NCBI RefSeq assembly: GCF_017115105.1
Contig: NZ_JABXKH010000159.1
Coordinates: 1 to 64,000 of the forward strand
From: Nostoc sp. NMS2
GTDB lineage: Bacteria; Cyanobacteriota; Cyanobacteriia; Cyanobacteriales; Nostocaceae
Direction: 5' to 3'
DNA: 64,000 nucleotides
Under the pieces are notes generated by a model. The model did not search any database and was not told the origin of the DNA. It worked only from the letters and a program-made list of their open reading frames with translations. The first letter of the stretch is position 1, and each line of letters begins with the position of its first letter. Positions 8,147-17,704 of the stretch are shown here, piece after piece. A program made the translations under genes and the position numbers.

Positions 8147-9304
8147 TTAAGAAGAGGTTTTCAGTTTAAACAAATTTTCCGCGTTCAGATGGTATATTTT
8201 TTTTCTATCGAGATCGCTCATAGGTGTATTATCTATACCTTCGACTGCTTTGGCTGTCGATTCATACGGATAGTCAATCGCAAACAATATACGGTCGGAA
8301 CCTAATACTGAAAGCGCAAACGTCAAAGCTGGAGTCCAATTTACTCCGCTAGTGGCAACAACGAAGTTATCCATGAAATATTCGCTTGGTTTTTTTTGCC
8401 GCTTTTTTACTCGACTTGAATCATCCATTTTTGTCCAAGTTTCAGTAGCAAAACGATTGTCAATACGAGAAAGCCAAAATGGTATCCCTTCGCCCAAATG
8501 CCCTAGAACAAACTTAAGTTTGGGAAATCGATCAAATAAACCGCTTAGGATTAAACGCATCGCGTGGGTGCTAGTCTCCACAGCAAAGCCCCAACCAGCA
8601 CCTTCAAGACCGTAGGAGAGAAAAGGTTTGATCATCTCTGGAGAAGGTGTCCTTGGATGCAAGTAAATTGGTATATCTAATGCTTGGGCAGCTTCAAACA
8701 GTACCCAATACTTTGATTGATCCAAGTACTCCCCCTGAGTGTGGGAATTAATTATTGCACCTTTCATACCCAGAGATTTTACTGCTCTTTCTAACTCGCG
8801 GGCGGCCTCATTTGGTGCTTGGGGTGCTACTGCGGCAAGTCCGGCATACCGATTTGGGTAAGCAGAGATGAATTCAGCTAGTTGATCGTTGCTCTTTTTG
8901 GCAAGATATACTGCTTTGTCGGCACTAAAAACTTGAACCCCTGGCGAGGTAATTGACAATATCTGCATATCAATTCCATATTGATCCATGTCACGAATGC
9001 GACTAGCTCCCACATTCAGGAGGCGATCGCGGATCTCTTTAGTTGCAGGGCTACTCAGAAACGGTTTGTACAATTTTTGGAATCCGGGTTCTTTTTCGGC
9101 ATCGGTGACAAGGAGTTTGCGCCACTCGTCGAATAATTCTGGTGTTGCAAAAGCCTCCTCAATGGCAATTTTTTTGAAAGCACTTTTGCTCAACTTAGTA
9201 GTATCGTTAGTAACTGGGGATGCGGCTGTCGCCAACGGACTTACCACCGCACCGATGGACAGATCCATTGCTGTTTTCAAAAATGCTCGTTTGCTAAAAT
9301 CCAT
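8147..9304 (-). CDS. Amidohydrolase 2 family, dihydroxybenzoate decarboxylase-like
   Basis: A 385-residue ACMSD-type amidohydrolase. The metal ligands of the 2,3-dihydroxybenzoate/gamma-resorcylate decarboxylase group are visible: EEA near 49-51, His216 (IYLHPRTP), His269 (LGHLGE) and Asp344 (AIDYPYES). The EEA rather than HxH start is typical of that group. The N-terminus (SKRAFLKTAMDLSIGAVVSP) resembles a weak Tat/Sec signal, so it may be exported. Non-oxidative decarboxylation of a phenolic acid is the best guess; a related hydrolase is possible. Its start is one base from the SRPBCC stop codon, so the two are cotranscribed. Confidence 0.8.
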   Translation of the reverse strand: MDFSKRAFLKTAMDLSIGAVVSPLATAASPVTNDTTKLSKSAFKKIAIEEAFATPELFDEWRKLLVTDAEKEPGFQKLYKPFLSSPATKEIRDRLLNVGASRIRDMDQYGIDMQILSITSPGVQVFSADKAVYLAKKSNDQLAEFISAYPNRYAGLAAVAPQAPNEAARELERAVKSLGMKGAIINSHTQGEYLDQSKYWVLFEAAQALDIPIYLHPRTPSPEMIKPFLSYGLEGAGWGFAVETSTHAMRLILSGLFDRFPKLKFVLGHLGEGIPFWLSRIDNRFATETWTKMDDSSRVKKRQKKPSEYFMDNFVVATSGVNWTPALTFALSVLGSDRILFAIDYPYESTAKAVEGIDNTPMSDLDRKKIYHLNAENLFKLKTSS

Positions 9305-9305
9305 A

Positions 9306-9743
9306 TTACCTGCTGAAAGTTTTGTTCAAGGCATCAAAACCAACTTGGAATACTTGTTCTAGATTCTGCCGCAATTTGGGTTCTTCTTCAGGCAAGCATT
9401 TAAAGTCGGCGAACCATTCGATATAAGTGCGATCGCCATCTGTGATTGGTAATAGCCGGATAGTACAAATGTAGTCTTCCATAGGCTGATTAGGCTCTAA
9501 CAGCAAATAGGTGCAGATATGTTTTTGATCGTCAAGTCCTAGCAATTGCTCCCGTAGGGTCAGCTTATCTTCACCATTAAAACTACGGATACAGCCTATT
9601 TTGTCGCTAGGCTCACCATTTTCTATCTGGCTGTCGATTACAGACGGATACCAATCAGGTAGGCCATTAAAGTCCCGTATTTTCGCCCATACCTGTTTAA
9701 CCGATGCATTGATTACAGAACTGGTTGTAACGTTTACTAGCAT
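9306..9743 (-). CDS. SRPBCC (START-like) family protein
   Basis: A 145-residue polyketide cyclase/dehydrase-like protein with the usual N-terminal pattern TTSSVINASVKQVWAKIRDF and GLPDWYPSV. The helix-grip fold makes a hydrophobic ligand pocket. CoxG-like members occur in molybdenum hydroxylase operons. Here it sits between the amidohydrolase and a small transporter, so binding an aromatic intermediate is plausible but not shown. Confidence 0.78.
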   Translation of the reverse strand: MLVNVTTSSVINASVKQVWAKIRDFNGLPDWYPSVIDSQIENGEPSDKIGCIRSFNGEDKLTLREQLLGLDDQKHICTYLLLEPNQPMEDYICTIRLLPITDGDRTYIEWFADFKCLPEEEPKLRQNLEQVFQVGFDALNKTFSR

Positions 9744-9805
9744 TTCATTCCTATACTAACTCTGCGGTTGATGGATAAGATTATTGTTACTAACGGCTAT
9801 GTTCC

Positions 9806-10327
9806 TTAAAGACTGGCACGAAAGGTTTTAAGGACGCTAGGTAGCCAACTGATTTCTTTAACATTAGAAAATGTGACTAGCCCTACACCTGCGATCAAGA
9901 AGATGATACCGGCAATTTTTTGGAGCGAAATCGGGTCTTTAGGAGATTCTAAGATACCTAGATGGCTGACCACTGCTGCCATCACCACTTGACCCAACAC
10001 AAACAAAACAAAGAAAGTACTAGCTCCTAAACGGGGAATCAAAGTGGTGGTTCCGAAGACTAACAAAGCACTAAAGACACCACTGAGATATAGATGTATG
10101 GGAACATTTTTGAATTTTGAAGCGATCGCTAACCCATCTGTATTTGATGTCAAAAGCAAGGTTATGGACAAAGCTATCAGGGTGGTGGCCAGACCCATGA
10201 AAAAGAAAGCTATATTGGCTAGAATTGGCGAACCTACATACCGAGCCACTGAGCTATTCATTGGCAGATAGATTGGGGTAATGGCTCCCATCAAGAAAGC
10301 ACCTAATAGAAATACTATAAATTGCAT
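9806..10327 (-). CDS. DMT-superfamily small transporter (YdcZ/DUF606-like)
   Basis: A 173-residue integral membrane protein with about five hydrophobic helices and the family-typical starts FLLGAFLMGAITPIYLPMNS and FGTTTLIPRLGASTFF. Half-size DMT proteins normally work as dimers. It lies inside the leftward oxidoreductase array, so it may import or export the compound handled there. Start ATG at 10327; weak ribosome site. Confidence 0.78.
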   Translation of the reverse strand: MQFIVFLLGAFLMGAITPIYLPMNSSVARYVGSPILANIAFFFMGLATTLIALSITLLLTSNTDGLAIASKFKNVPIHLYLSGVFSALLVFGTTTLIPRLGASTFFVLFVLGQVVMAAVVSHLGILESPKDPISLQKIAGIIFLIAGVGLVTFSNVKEISWLPSVLKTFRASL

Positions 10328-10409
10328 GACTTAAATTTCCTTTTCTTTGTTGTTAACTTCAAAAGCCGTAAACGACAGAGGATTATTGAACAGGAGTCAG
10401 AATTCTTCT

Positions 10410-11507
10410 TCAAGACATTTTCAGGACTGGCTTGATCGCCTTACCCGCTTTAGTATCTGCGACAGCTTTGTTGATATCCTCAAAATCGTAAACGGTAATT
10501 AAACGTTCAAAGGGAAAGCGCCCTTGCTGATTTAATTCCAGCAATGTTGGCAAAAACGTATTTGGTACAGAAGACCCCTGAATAATTCCCCGCAAATTTG
10601 CTGCACGTTTAAAGATTTGCGTTGGTGAAAACGGATATTTCTCGCCAAAATGGGGTGCGATTACCATGCCACATTCGCCACCAGTGGCTAAACAGTCAAT
10701 GGCATCATTGAGCGCTTGCTCATTTCCAGAGGTTTCCAGGGTATAGCGAACACCGTGAGGCGCAATTTCCTTGATTCGTTCCGCAACTCTGCCATCTTTG
10801 GCATTCAATACATGGGTTGCACCCAACTCCAGCGCCAGATTTAAGCGTTCTTCCACTACATCGATCGCAATCAATGGCCACGCACCGACTAGTTTGCCTG
10901 CCATAATGGCACTCAAACCGACAGCACCAGCACCGAAAACCGCCAGTCCGTCTCTGGGGCCGACTTTAAAGGTATTGAGAATAGAACCTGCCCCAGTTTG
11001 CACTCCACAGGGAATGGCTGCCAACATCTCGGCAGCCCAATCGCCTTTCACTGGCACGATATTGCGCTCCACTGTAATCGAGTGGGTAGCAAAGGAGGAC
11101 TGCTGAAAAAATGCGCCGGAAATACTTTTTCCGCCCAACTTAATGGTGTGAGAGCCGTCTAAGCGAGTGCCGCTAAATCCCAAGGGAATGTGACGATCGC
11201 AAAAATAAGGCTGACCCTCCAAACACCCATGACAAGTACCACACCAGGGATAAGAGATAATTACGCGATCGCCTGGTTTAACTCGGCTAACTCCCGATCC
11301 TACTGTTTCTACTATCCCTGCACCTTCATGACCCAACACAATCGGCATTTTCATGAGATTTTGTGCCACAAAATCTGTATGGCATATACCGCTTGCTTGA
11401 TTACGAACCAATATTTCGTTGCTGCGTAAATCGTCGAGTTCAATAGTCTCGAATGTAAATTGCCCTTGGGGTTCGTGGACTACAGCAGCAGTTGTCGTTG
11501 TGGTCAT
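10410..11507 (-). CDS. Zinc-dependent aryl-alcohol dehydrogenase-like
   Basis: A 365-residue medium-chain dehydrogenase. Catalytic zinc ligands are Cys42 and His60-Glu61 plus a later Cys in AAIPCGVQTG. The structural zinc is held by Cys89, 92, 95 and 103. The NAD motif is FGAGAVGLSA. The overall pattern, including GHEGAGIVETVG, is that of the benzyl/aryl-alcohol dehydrogenase branch (XylB/AreB type). It would give an aldehyde that the neighbouring molybdo-hydroxylase could oxidise to the acid. Repeat R1 copy C separates it from the molybdopterin subunit. Confidence 0.85.
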   Translation of the reverse strand: MTTTTTAAVVHEPQGQFTFETIELDDLRSNEILVRNQASGICHTDFVAQNLMKMPIVLGHEGAGIVETVGSGVSRVKPGDRVIISYPWCGTCHGCLEGQPYFCDRHIPLGFSGTRLDGSHTIKLGGKSISGAFFQQSSFATHSITVERNIVPVKGDWAAEMLAAIPCGVQTGAGSILNTFKVGPRDGLAVFGAGAVGLSAIMAGKLVGAWPLIAIDVVEERLNLALELGATHVLNAKDGRVAERIKEIAPHGVRYTLETSGNEQALNDAIDCLATGGECGMVIAPHFGEKYPFSPTQIFKRAANLRGIIQGSSVPNTFLPTLLELNQQGRFPFERLITVYDFEDINKAVADTKAGKAIKPVLKMS

Positions 11508-11531
11508 TTTGCCTCCTGGTTTGTATACATC

Positions 11532-11684
11532 TAAGTGGGTTGGCGCAATTAAAGCTAACTGGCGGAAGCTGTCATTTGTCCTCCCTTCGGCTCCGCTCAG
11601 TGCAAGTTGTCATCAGTCATTAGTAAGGGTTTTAAGCTTATTTACGTTTCGTAACATCCTGATTTTTTCGCGCCAACTTACTTA
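11532..11684. repeat. MITE-like repeat R1, copy C (long form)
   Basis: Termini TAAGTGGGTTGGCGCAATTA and TTTCGCGCCAACTTACTTA. It contains the GGCTCCGCTCAGTGCAAGTT segment of the long form. Its last three bases are the stop codon of the molybdopterin subunit, so it sits between two genes of the array. Confidence 0.9.
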
Positions 11685-13856
11685 TGCTTGCTTTAAAATT
11701 TCAGTGTTAATCGGTAATCGCCGAATTCGCTTGCCTGTTGCCGCAAAAATCGCATTACATACCGCAGGTGCGATCGGTGGCGTGGAAATTTCACCCACAC
11801 CTTTAGGTTTTTCAGTGTTATTAACGATATAAACTTCCACCTTTGGCATTTCATTCATACGTAATGTAGGATAATCATGAAAATTACTCTGCTGCACACG
11901 ACCGTTTTTAAACGTAATTTCTCCATACAATGCGGCGGATAAGCCATAAACAATGCCCGATTCCATTTGCGCCCGCACAGTGTCGGGATTGACTACAATG
12001 CCGCAATCAACCGCGCAAACTACTCGGTGAACACGGGGCTGTCCGTCGGCGGTGACGGATACTTCGGCAATCTGGGCAACAGTGCTGCCAAATGATTTAT
12101 GTAGGGCCAGCCCTTGGTAAACACCCGTGGGCAACTTGCGTCCCCAACCAGCTTTTTCAGCAGCGAGTTCTAGAGTGGTTCGGTGTTGTGGCTGATCGGC
12201 CAGCATGGAAAGCCGGAATTCTACTGGATCTCGCCCAGATGCGGCGGCCAATTCATCCAAAAAAGACTCGACAACAAAGGCAGTGAAGCTGTGACCAACA
12301 GAACGCCACCACAGCACTGGCACACCATTATCAACAGGGTGATGGTCTACCAGTTGGTTGGGAATTGCATAAGGGTGATCTGCTCCTTCAATGGAAAGAT
12401 GATCGATGCCTTCATGAATCAATGTCTTCTCAAACGGAGTACCTTTGCCAATTGATTCACCAATCAATCCGTGAGACCATGCAGTAATGTTGCCATTTTG
12501 ATCTAGTCCGGCTGCAATTTTGCTGTAATGCAATGGACGGTAATAACCCCCACGGATATCGTCTTCCCGAGTCCAGATCACTTTTACCGGCTCACCAATA
12601 GTTTTAGATAGTTGCACTGCTTCTTTGACGTAATCTCCGTGGGGATTAGAGCGTCGTCCAAAGGAACCCCCTAGTAAAGTTGTATGAATCCGAACTTGTT
12701 CGGGCTTCAGTCCGGTAATTTCACACGCTGCTTGTTGATCGGTTGTCTGCATCTGTGTGCCAGTCCAGATGTCGCAACTATGCGATCGCACATCAGCAAC
12801 ACAGTTCAATGGCTCCATCGGAGCATGGGCCAAGTAAGGTGTTTCGTAGACTGCTTCCAGCTTTGTAGCTACGGCATCAAGTGCTGCTGTTACTTCGCCT
12901 ATCTTTCTGACAACCAGCCCTGGACTGTTTGCTAGGTCGGCATATTGGTGCAGCAGTCCTTCTGATGAAAGCTCGGCATTGGGACCTTCATCCCATCCGA
13001 TTGTGAGGGCATCACGCCCTTTTTTAGCCGCCCAGAAGCTATCAGCCACAACTGCTACACCCATCTGGAGCGCTACTACATATTTCACGCCCGCAACGGC
13101 TTTGGCTGCCTCAGCCTCAAAATGCTTCAAGCGACTGCCAAACACCGGCGGACGCGCAATCAAGGATATTAGCATTCCGGGAACTTGGACATCGATTCCG
13201 AATACCGCTTTCCCCTTAACCTTGTCAGCAGTGTCCAAGCGCTTTATTGGTTTACCAATGAGTTTGAATTCACTCGGTTTTTTGAGTGTAACGTTCTCTG
13301 GCACTGGCATTTGCGCGGCGCGATCGGCTAATTCTCCAAAAGATAAGCGGCGATCGCTAGGTGGATGTAAAATATAACTTTTTTCAGCAACACAACTCCT
13401 TGGTGATACATCCCAGGTTATGGCAGCCGCAGCAATCAACATCTCTCGTGCTGTAGCACCAGCAAGCCGCAGTTGATCCCAACTAGAACTAATGCTAGTG
13501 CTAGCGCCGGTGGCTTGATAATTTTTCCACACTGTATGGTCATAGTCGGGATGCAGGGGGGCAGATTCAATGCGAATTTTGTCCCAATCGGCTTCGAGTT
13601 CTTCAACAAGTATCATGGGTAAAGAAGTATAAACCCCTTGCCCCATTTCCGCTTTATGCACAATAATCGTCACGGTATTATCCGGGAGGATACGGATAAA
13701 TGCGTTGGGCTTTGACAGGGGCTTTGTTTGATTAACTGGAGAGGTGGCGGCTTGCACGCGGCTAGTTGGTGACAGATAAAACCCAAGAAACAAACCTGTT
13801 CCCACTGCACCAGATGCTTTCAAAAAACTGCGCCGCGTAGTTGTATTGTTTTCCAT
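11682..13856 (-). CDS. Molybdopterin-binding subunit, isoquinoline oxidoreductase/aldehyde oxidase type
   Basis: A 724-residue large subunit of the xanthine-oxidase family. A twin-arginine signal (RRSFLKASG, about 9-17) predicts folded export to the periplasm, as in the IorB/periplasmic aldehyde oxidoreductase branch. The cofactor-contact motif GGSFGRRSNPHG and the C-terminal catalytic Glu in GVGE (686-689) are present. It pairs with the [2Fe-2S] subunit just upstream (14-base gap), which would travel with it. No FAD subunit or cytochrome is adjacent. Substrate is probably an N-heterocycle or aldehyde. The stop codon comes from repeat R1 copy C. Confidence 0.88.
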   Translation of the reverse strand: MENNTTTRRSFLKASGAVGTGLFLGFYLSPTSRVQAATSPVNQTKPLSKPNAFIRILPDNTVTIIVHKAEMGQGVYTSLPMILVEELEADWDKIRIESAPLHPDYDHTVWKNYQATGASTSISSSWDQLRLAGATAREMLIAAAAITWDVSPRSCVAEKSYILHPPSDRRLSFGELADRAAQMPVPENVTLKKPSEFKLIGKPIKRLDTADKVKGKAVFGIDVQVPGMLISLIARPPVFGSRLKHFEAEAAKAVAGVKYVVALQMGVAVVADSFWAAKKGRDALTIGWDEGPNAELSSEGLLHQYADLANSPGLVVRKIGEVTAALDAVATKLEAVYETPYLAHAPMEPLNCVADVRSHSCDIWTGTQMQTTDQQAACEITGLKPEQVRIHTTLLGGSFGRRSNPHGDYVKEAVQLSKTIGEPVKVIWTREDDIRGGYYRPLHYSKIAAGLDQNGNITAWSHGLIGESIGKGTPFEKTLIHEGIDHLSIEGADHPYAIPNQLVDHHPVDNGVPVLWWRSVGHSFTAFVVESFLDELAAASGRDPVEFRLSMLADQPQHRTTLELAAEKAGWGRKLPTGVYQGLALHKSFGSTVAQIAEVSVTADGQPRVHRVVCAVDCGIVVNPDTVRAQMESGIVYGLSAALYGEITFKNGRVQQSNFHDYPTLRMNEMPKVEVYIVNNTEKPKGVGEISTPPIAPAVCNAIFAATGKRIRRLPINTEILKQA

Positions 13857-13870
13857 CCTGGCAAACCTCC

Positions 13871-14341
13871 TTAACTTTCGTGACTCAAAAACTCGGAAGC
13901 TCTATGGATGGCGGCTCGTATGCTTTGATAAGTACCGCAACGACAAATATTACCAGACATCGCATCATCAATATCGGCATCCGTAGGTTGGGGATTTTGA
14001 GAAAGCAGCGCCGCCGCAGCGAGTATCTGCCCCGACTGACAATATCCACATTGTGGTACATCAAGCTCCGTCCAAGCTCGTTGAACTGGGTGATCGCCGA
14101 ACTGCGAAAGTCCTTCTATAGTTAAGATATCTTGATTGATACTTGCCGACACTGGTGTAACACATGAACGAATAGGAATACCGTTGAGATGTACTGTACA
14201 AGCACCGCATTGAGCCATACCACACCCGAATTTAGTACCATTTAGCCCAAGATGATCCCGAAGCATCCATAGAATTGGAGTGTCTTCTGTGACATCAACC
14301 TCTCTATTTTCTCCGTTCACTTTTAAATTGATAGTTGCCAT
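13871..14341 (-). CDS. [2Fe-2S] small subunit of molybdenum hydroxylase
   Basis: A 156-residue IorA/CoxS-type electron-transfer subunit with two clusters: a plant-type site at Cys40, 45, 48 and 60 (GCGMAQCGACTVHLNG) and a second site at Cys98, 101, 133 and 135 (CGYCQSG and ICRCGTY). It passes electrons from the molybdenum centre. No leader of its own, which fits hitch-hiker export with the Tat-tagged large subunit. First gene of the leftward array. Confidence 0.92.
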   Translation of the reverse strand: MATINLKVNGENREVDVTEDTPILWMLRDHLGLNGTKFGCGMAQCGACTVHLNGIPIRSCVTPVSASINQDILTIEGLSQFGDHPVQRAWTELDVPQCGYCQSGQILAAAALLSQNPQPTDADIDDAMSGNICRCGTYQSIRAAIHRASEFLSHES

Positions 14342-14432
14342 ATTAATTATTAGCCTCTTTTTAACTATCTATATTTCTATTAGAAATTACGCACTGGACA
14401 AAGAATTCTGTTATGTATCAACGTAATTTAAG

Positions 14433-14626
14433 AAGAATTCAGGAGCGGAGCCTGAGACGCTCCGCCTTTGATCGGAATTAATACTTCAGCTACGCTCAGT
14501 AACCATCAGTTGGGGATTCAGACCGGCGCAGGTCTTGTTGACCACCAAATTTTCTTGTTTTATGGGGGTGCAAAACGCCGATGATTCATCCACTTTTCAG
14601 TCAGAATTCTGACTCCTGAATTCTTT
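14433..14626. repeat. Inverted-repeat-bounded intergenic segment
   Basis: AGAATTCAGGAG near the left edge is matched by CTCCTGAATTCT at the right. A GGAGCGGAGC / GCTCCGCC hairpin lies inside. The GGAGTCAGAATTC motif also occurs at about 10391. No credible gene is visible in 14342-14751. Confidence 0.45.
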
Positions 14627-14751
14627 TTTCATAGGAAATACAGTCCTGCTATAGGGGCAATTCATGAATTTCCCCTACAACAGATGTGGTTTTCAAATCA
14701 TCTATTGAACTTTACCAAAACTGTGAACCATGAATATGATTTTCCAAGCTG

Positions 14752-16182
14752 TTACTTGTCAATGTGAACCTTTTGGAAAAGTGGCGTATCACAAGACCCA
14801 ATAGGACGCATTCGCAACCCAGCTTCAATCAGCGCAAACACGGTCTTTGGTGAATTTATTGCGGTTGACTCAGGATTATCTTGAAAACTACCGATCGCAT
14901 TTGGCAGTCCGATTTCTGGACTAAACAACATATCCAATTTGCCTATTCTATCGAATGCAGATAATGAGTATGCCGCCACCATATAACTGGAGCCATAAGT
15001 ACTTTTGAGATAATGGTCTGAACCGAATATCTGTGCTGCACTATTCGAGAATATTGACAAAATACACGGATGAAGTATGTTAAGGCATCCTAACTGACAA
15101 GCCAAATGAATCAAGTAAGTGCATCGTAAATAAGCATCAACTCGGAAGCCATCTGTTGATTGTATATATCCTTCCATACACTTATGAAAGAATGTGATTA
15201 CATCAGGCACATAGACATCAAGCACTCCGAGATTATCTAATGCATAGATAAAAAATGTTATTTGCGAAGCCTGTGAAGCAGGCGAGAGCGCATGATAAAG
15301 CGATACAGCTTGTTCTACCCAGTCTCTCTTATAAGTTAGATAATCAGGACAATCTAACACGGCAATTGCATTGAGGATTAGCGAGAGTGGAAATAGATAG
15401 TAATCTGATCCCTCATGAACTCCATCTGAATCTCGTGTCAATGATTCATTTAACTCCGAATCAAAGATATCTAAAAGAGTCTGAAGATGATTTTGCTCTC
15501 CAGTACATACTTGCTCTCTGCAACCGATGATAGCCAGGACGGAAAAAATAATCGCGGAACCTCTACCACGGTAAAAGATATCAGAGATAGTTGTAGCCAA
15601 TTGCAAAGCTATATCAGTATAGATATCCCCATTTTGCTGCTGTAATCCTAGCAAGTCGGTAAACTCTGCCTGCCCTACGGCTAAGAGCAGATTAGCGAAC
15701 AGCTGTAATTGCTCATAACGAAGCTTATCGCTGGATAAATTCAATTCTGCGACTTGCTGTAATGCTCTTTTTAGATGCCAATGAACAAGATGTCGATAGG
15801 GTTCAAGCTGACCAACCTTAACTAAACTTTCCGTTAATAAAGCACAAGCACGTGCGTACTGCCAAGGTTCGCTGGGTAACTGGTCGATCGCGTTTTTAAA
15901 CTCATCATGCGATCGCTTATCTAAAGATACAGCTTCACATGTTGCAAGGATGCCATTAAGCAAATGATGTGCAAATCCATGATAACTAATGTTGGTTTTT
16001 CGAGATAGCGCCAGACTTATTTTGAGCAACCGCTCTGATTTATCTGGTTCAAAGCCTGTTGCTTCCTGCCCAATCCCTAAGCCGTGAACGCACCAGTGCC
16101 AAGGGGTTGGAAAAATCCGTCGTTCATTTAGCAGCCCTTTGAAACGCTGGCGCTGACCGTTCATCTGACTGATTTTCGGCAT
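14752..16182 (-). CDS. Unrecognised helical protein next to kinase-like gene
   Basis: A 476-residue protein I do not recognise. It is predicted almost wholly helical, with repeated paired amphipathic helices (for example SDYYLFPLSLILNAIAVLD and TFFIYALDNLGVLDVYVPDV). This suggests an alpha/alpha-toroid or solenoid of the kind used by cyclases and scaffold proteins. No signal peptide and no clear catalytic motif. Its first 59 bases overlap the end of the kinase-like gene, so the two are translationally coupled. The start is uncertain: there is no clear ribosome site and a second Met lies at residue 7. Confidence 0.6.
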   Translation of the reverse strand: MPKISQMNGQRQRFKGLLNERRIFPTPWHWCVHGLGIGQEATGFEPDKSERLLKISLALSRKTNISYHGFAHHLLNGILATCEAVSLDKRSHDEFKNAIDQLPSEPWQYARACALLTESLVKVGQLEPYRHLVHWHLKRALQQVAELNLSSDKLRYEQLQLFANLLLAVGQAEFTDLLGLQQQNGDIYTDIALQLATTISDIFYRGRGSAIIFSVLAIIGCREQVCTGEQNHLQTLLDIFDSELNESLTRDSDGVHEGSDYYLFPLSLILNAIAVLDCPDYLTYKRDWVEQAVSLYHALSPASQASQITFFIYALDNLGVLDVYVPDVITFFHKCMEGYIQSTDGFRVDAYLRCTYLIHLACQLGCLNILHPCILSIFSNSAAQIFGSDHYLKSTYGSSYMVAAYSLSAFDRIGKLDMLFSPEIGLPNAIGSFQDNPESTAINSPKTVFALIEAGLRMRPIGSCDTPLFQKVHIDK

Positions 16183-17698
16183 AATCTAAAGGTAGTTTTC
16201 CTGTTACTGGTTCGTGGTTGAAAATCTTTAAATCAGGAACCGGGATGCCGTGGAATTCATCTATCTTTCCTTCGAGCATATCTAGAGTTAAATTCAGCCA
16301 CTTAATGCCTTCAACGTAAATTGCTAATGGACGCTTTTGCTGATGTGCATTGTCGATCAAAATACCATCGTTGTTCTTACTGAAGTGGTACGGGGGCATT
16401 GCCATAAAGTGGGTACCCATCAGGAAAACAAAACGTATGAGCCAGTTGGGATCGTTCTGATTTACATCTGAATCTGGATTGTCCAACTTCCAAGCAGCAG
16501 TCATAACTTCGCTGAAATGTTCTTCTATCCCACTGTATGCAAGTTCGTATGGGTTTTCCTCATCAAACGCGAGCAAAATATGGGGTATTTCTCTGTGGAG
16601 TTGGTAGGCAAGATCAAAATGCTCACCGTGAATCTTATCATAGTTGCCGAGACTATTGTGCCAGGGCTTGTTGTCGTACATCGGATCGTCCGCATTAGTA
16701 TCAACACCGTTCTCATAAAATCCAATAGCACGTGGATCGAGAAAACGAATCTCTATATCTTCAGCAGTAAACGGAGGGTTTGTGACAGAGAAGTTGTCAT
16801 ATTGTCTCAACAATGGCTCGATATTGCCAATTTTGATATTCTCCGTATTAGTATCGCCCATAACCAGAGAGTGGAACTTCGGCTCTAGAATCGAATGGTA
16901 AATTGGATTTTCTCGAAACTCTCTGAGCAGACGAGGCAAGTTACGCATTCTCTTGCCGTTAATCATAATGTCTTCGCTTTTTAGCAGGCTGTCACTGAAA
17001 GTTATCGGTGCTGTCTCCTGCGCGAGAGCTAGACGCTTTTCGATTTTGGTGAAATACGATTGCTCTAAAGTAGGCTGCGACATTTTGCGCCGATGCTGAC
17101 TGTGAATCTTTTCATTCAGCAGCCGGAAGATTACGCAATAGAGTGCGGCTACAATTTCCTTGGACGGATTACATCTTCTGACAAACTGGCTAACTTCAAT
17201 GCCAGCAACAAAAGTCATGTCGTAAATATATTCGTAGATTGTAGATCCATCCTCTGTTACTGTTTGTTCGCGCTCAATCACATTCAATACTTGAGGAAAA
17301 AGAGGCTTAACTAAGTCTGGCAGATTCATCAAGTATTGAGTCTGACTTTTAGCTTTCGCACAAGGAGGCAACATTACATTAGTGCCTTCCCGTCCCCATT
17401 TTGGGGTAATCAGACGTTCACTTAACACCTTACGGACAAATTTTCCACTACCTGGTTTTTCTAAAAAGAGGGTCATAGATTCGCTTCCTCCATATCCAAA
17501 TCCGAAAAAAGTCTCATCAGAATTTAGATAATTAGTAAGCTCATCTGGAGTTAGATGCTTAACAAGTACATCGCAATATTCAAGTAGATCGCAATGTTGT
17601 TGAGAAAGACTCAAAGTATCACGCATAACTTCTAACTTGTTCGCTTCACGATTGTGTTTTGGTTTAGTCTTTTGAAAAGACTGATTTTGGTCTTTCAT
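16124..17698 (-). CDS. Putative kinase-fold (APH-like) phosphotransferase
   Basis: A 524-residue protein with features of the aminoglycoside/choline-kinase fold. A glycine-rich segment GFGYGGSES (66-74) is followed by a candidate ATP Lys90 (KFVRKVL). The catalytic loop is MGDTNTENIKIG, with Asp282 and Asn287. Metal-binding Asp321 lies in FLDPRAIG, replacing DFG. The hinge resembles MTFVAGIEV. Such kinases phosphorylate small molecules or peptides; the substrate is unknown. It overlaps the downstream helical protein and starts right next to a decayed RTX gene. The pair could be a small biosynthetic or modification unit, but I found no precursor gene. Confidence 0.6.
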   Translation of the reverse strand: MKDQNQSFQKTKPKHNREANKLEVMRDTLSLSQQHCDLLEYCDVLVKHLTPDELTNYLNSDETFFGFGYGGSESMTLFLEKPGSGKFVRKVLSERLITPKWGREGTNVMLPPCAKAKSQTQYLMNLPDLVKPLFPQVLNVIEREQTVTEDGSTIYEYIYDMTFVAGIEVSQFVRRCNPSKEIVAALYCVIFRLLNEKIHSQHRRKMSQPTLEQSYFTKIEKRLALAQETAPITFSDSLLKSEDIMINGKRMRNLPRLLREFRENPIYHSILEPKFHSLVMGDTNTENIKIGNIEPLLRQYDNFSVTNPPFTAEDIEIRFLDPRAIGFYENGVDTNADDPMYDNKPWHNSLGNYDKIHGEHFDLAYQLHREIPHILLAFDEENPYELAYSGIEEHFSEVMTAAWKLDNPDSDVNQNDPNWLIRFVFLMGTHFMAMPPYHFSKNNDGILIDNAHQQKRPLAIYVEGIKWLNLTLDMLEGKIDEFHGIPVPDLKIFNHEPVTGKLPLDYAENQSDERSAPAFQRAAK

Positions 17699-17704
17699 AA
17701 ATCT

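Noticed and set aside
14412..14480. 22-codon ORF in the intergenic region after the [2Fe-2S] subunit
   Set aside because: Basic peptide encoded largely by a repeat with a GGAGCGGAGC hairpin; no ribosome site.
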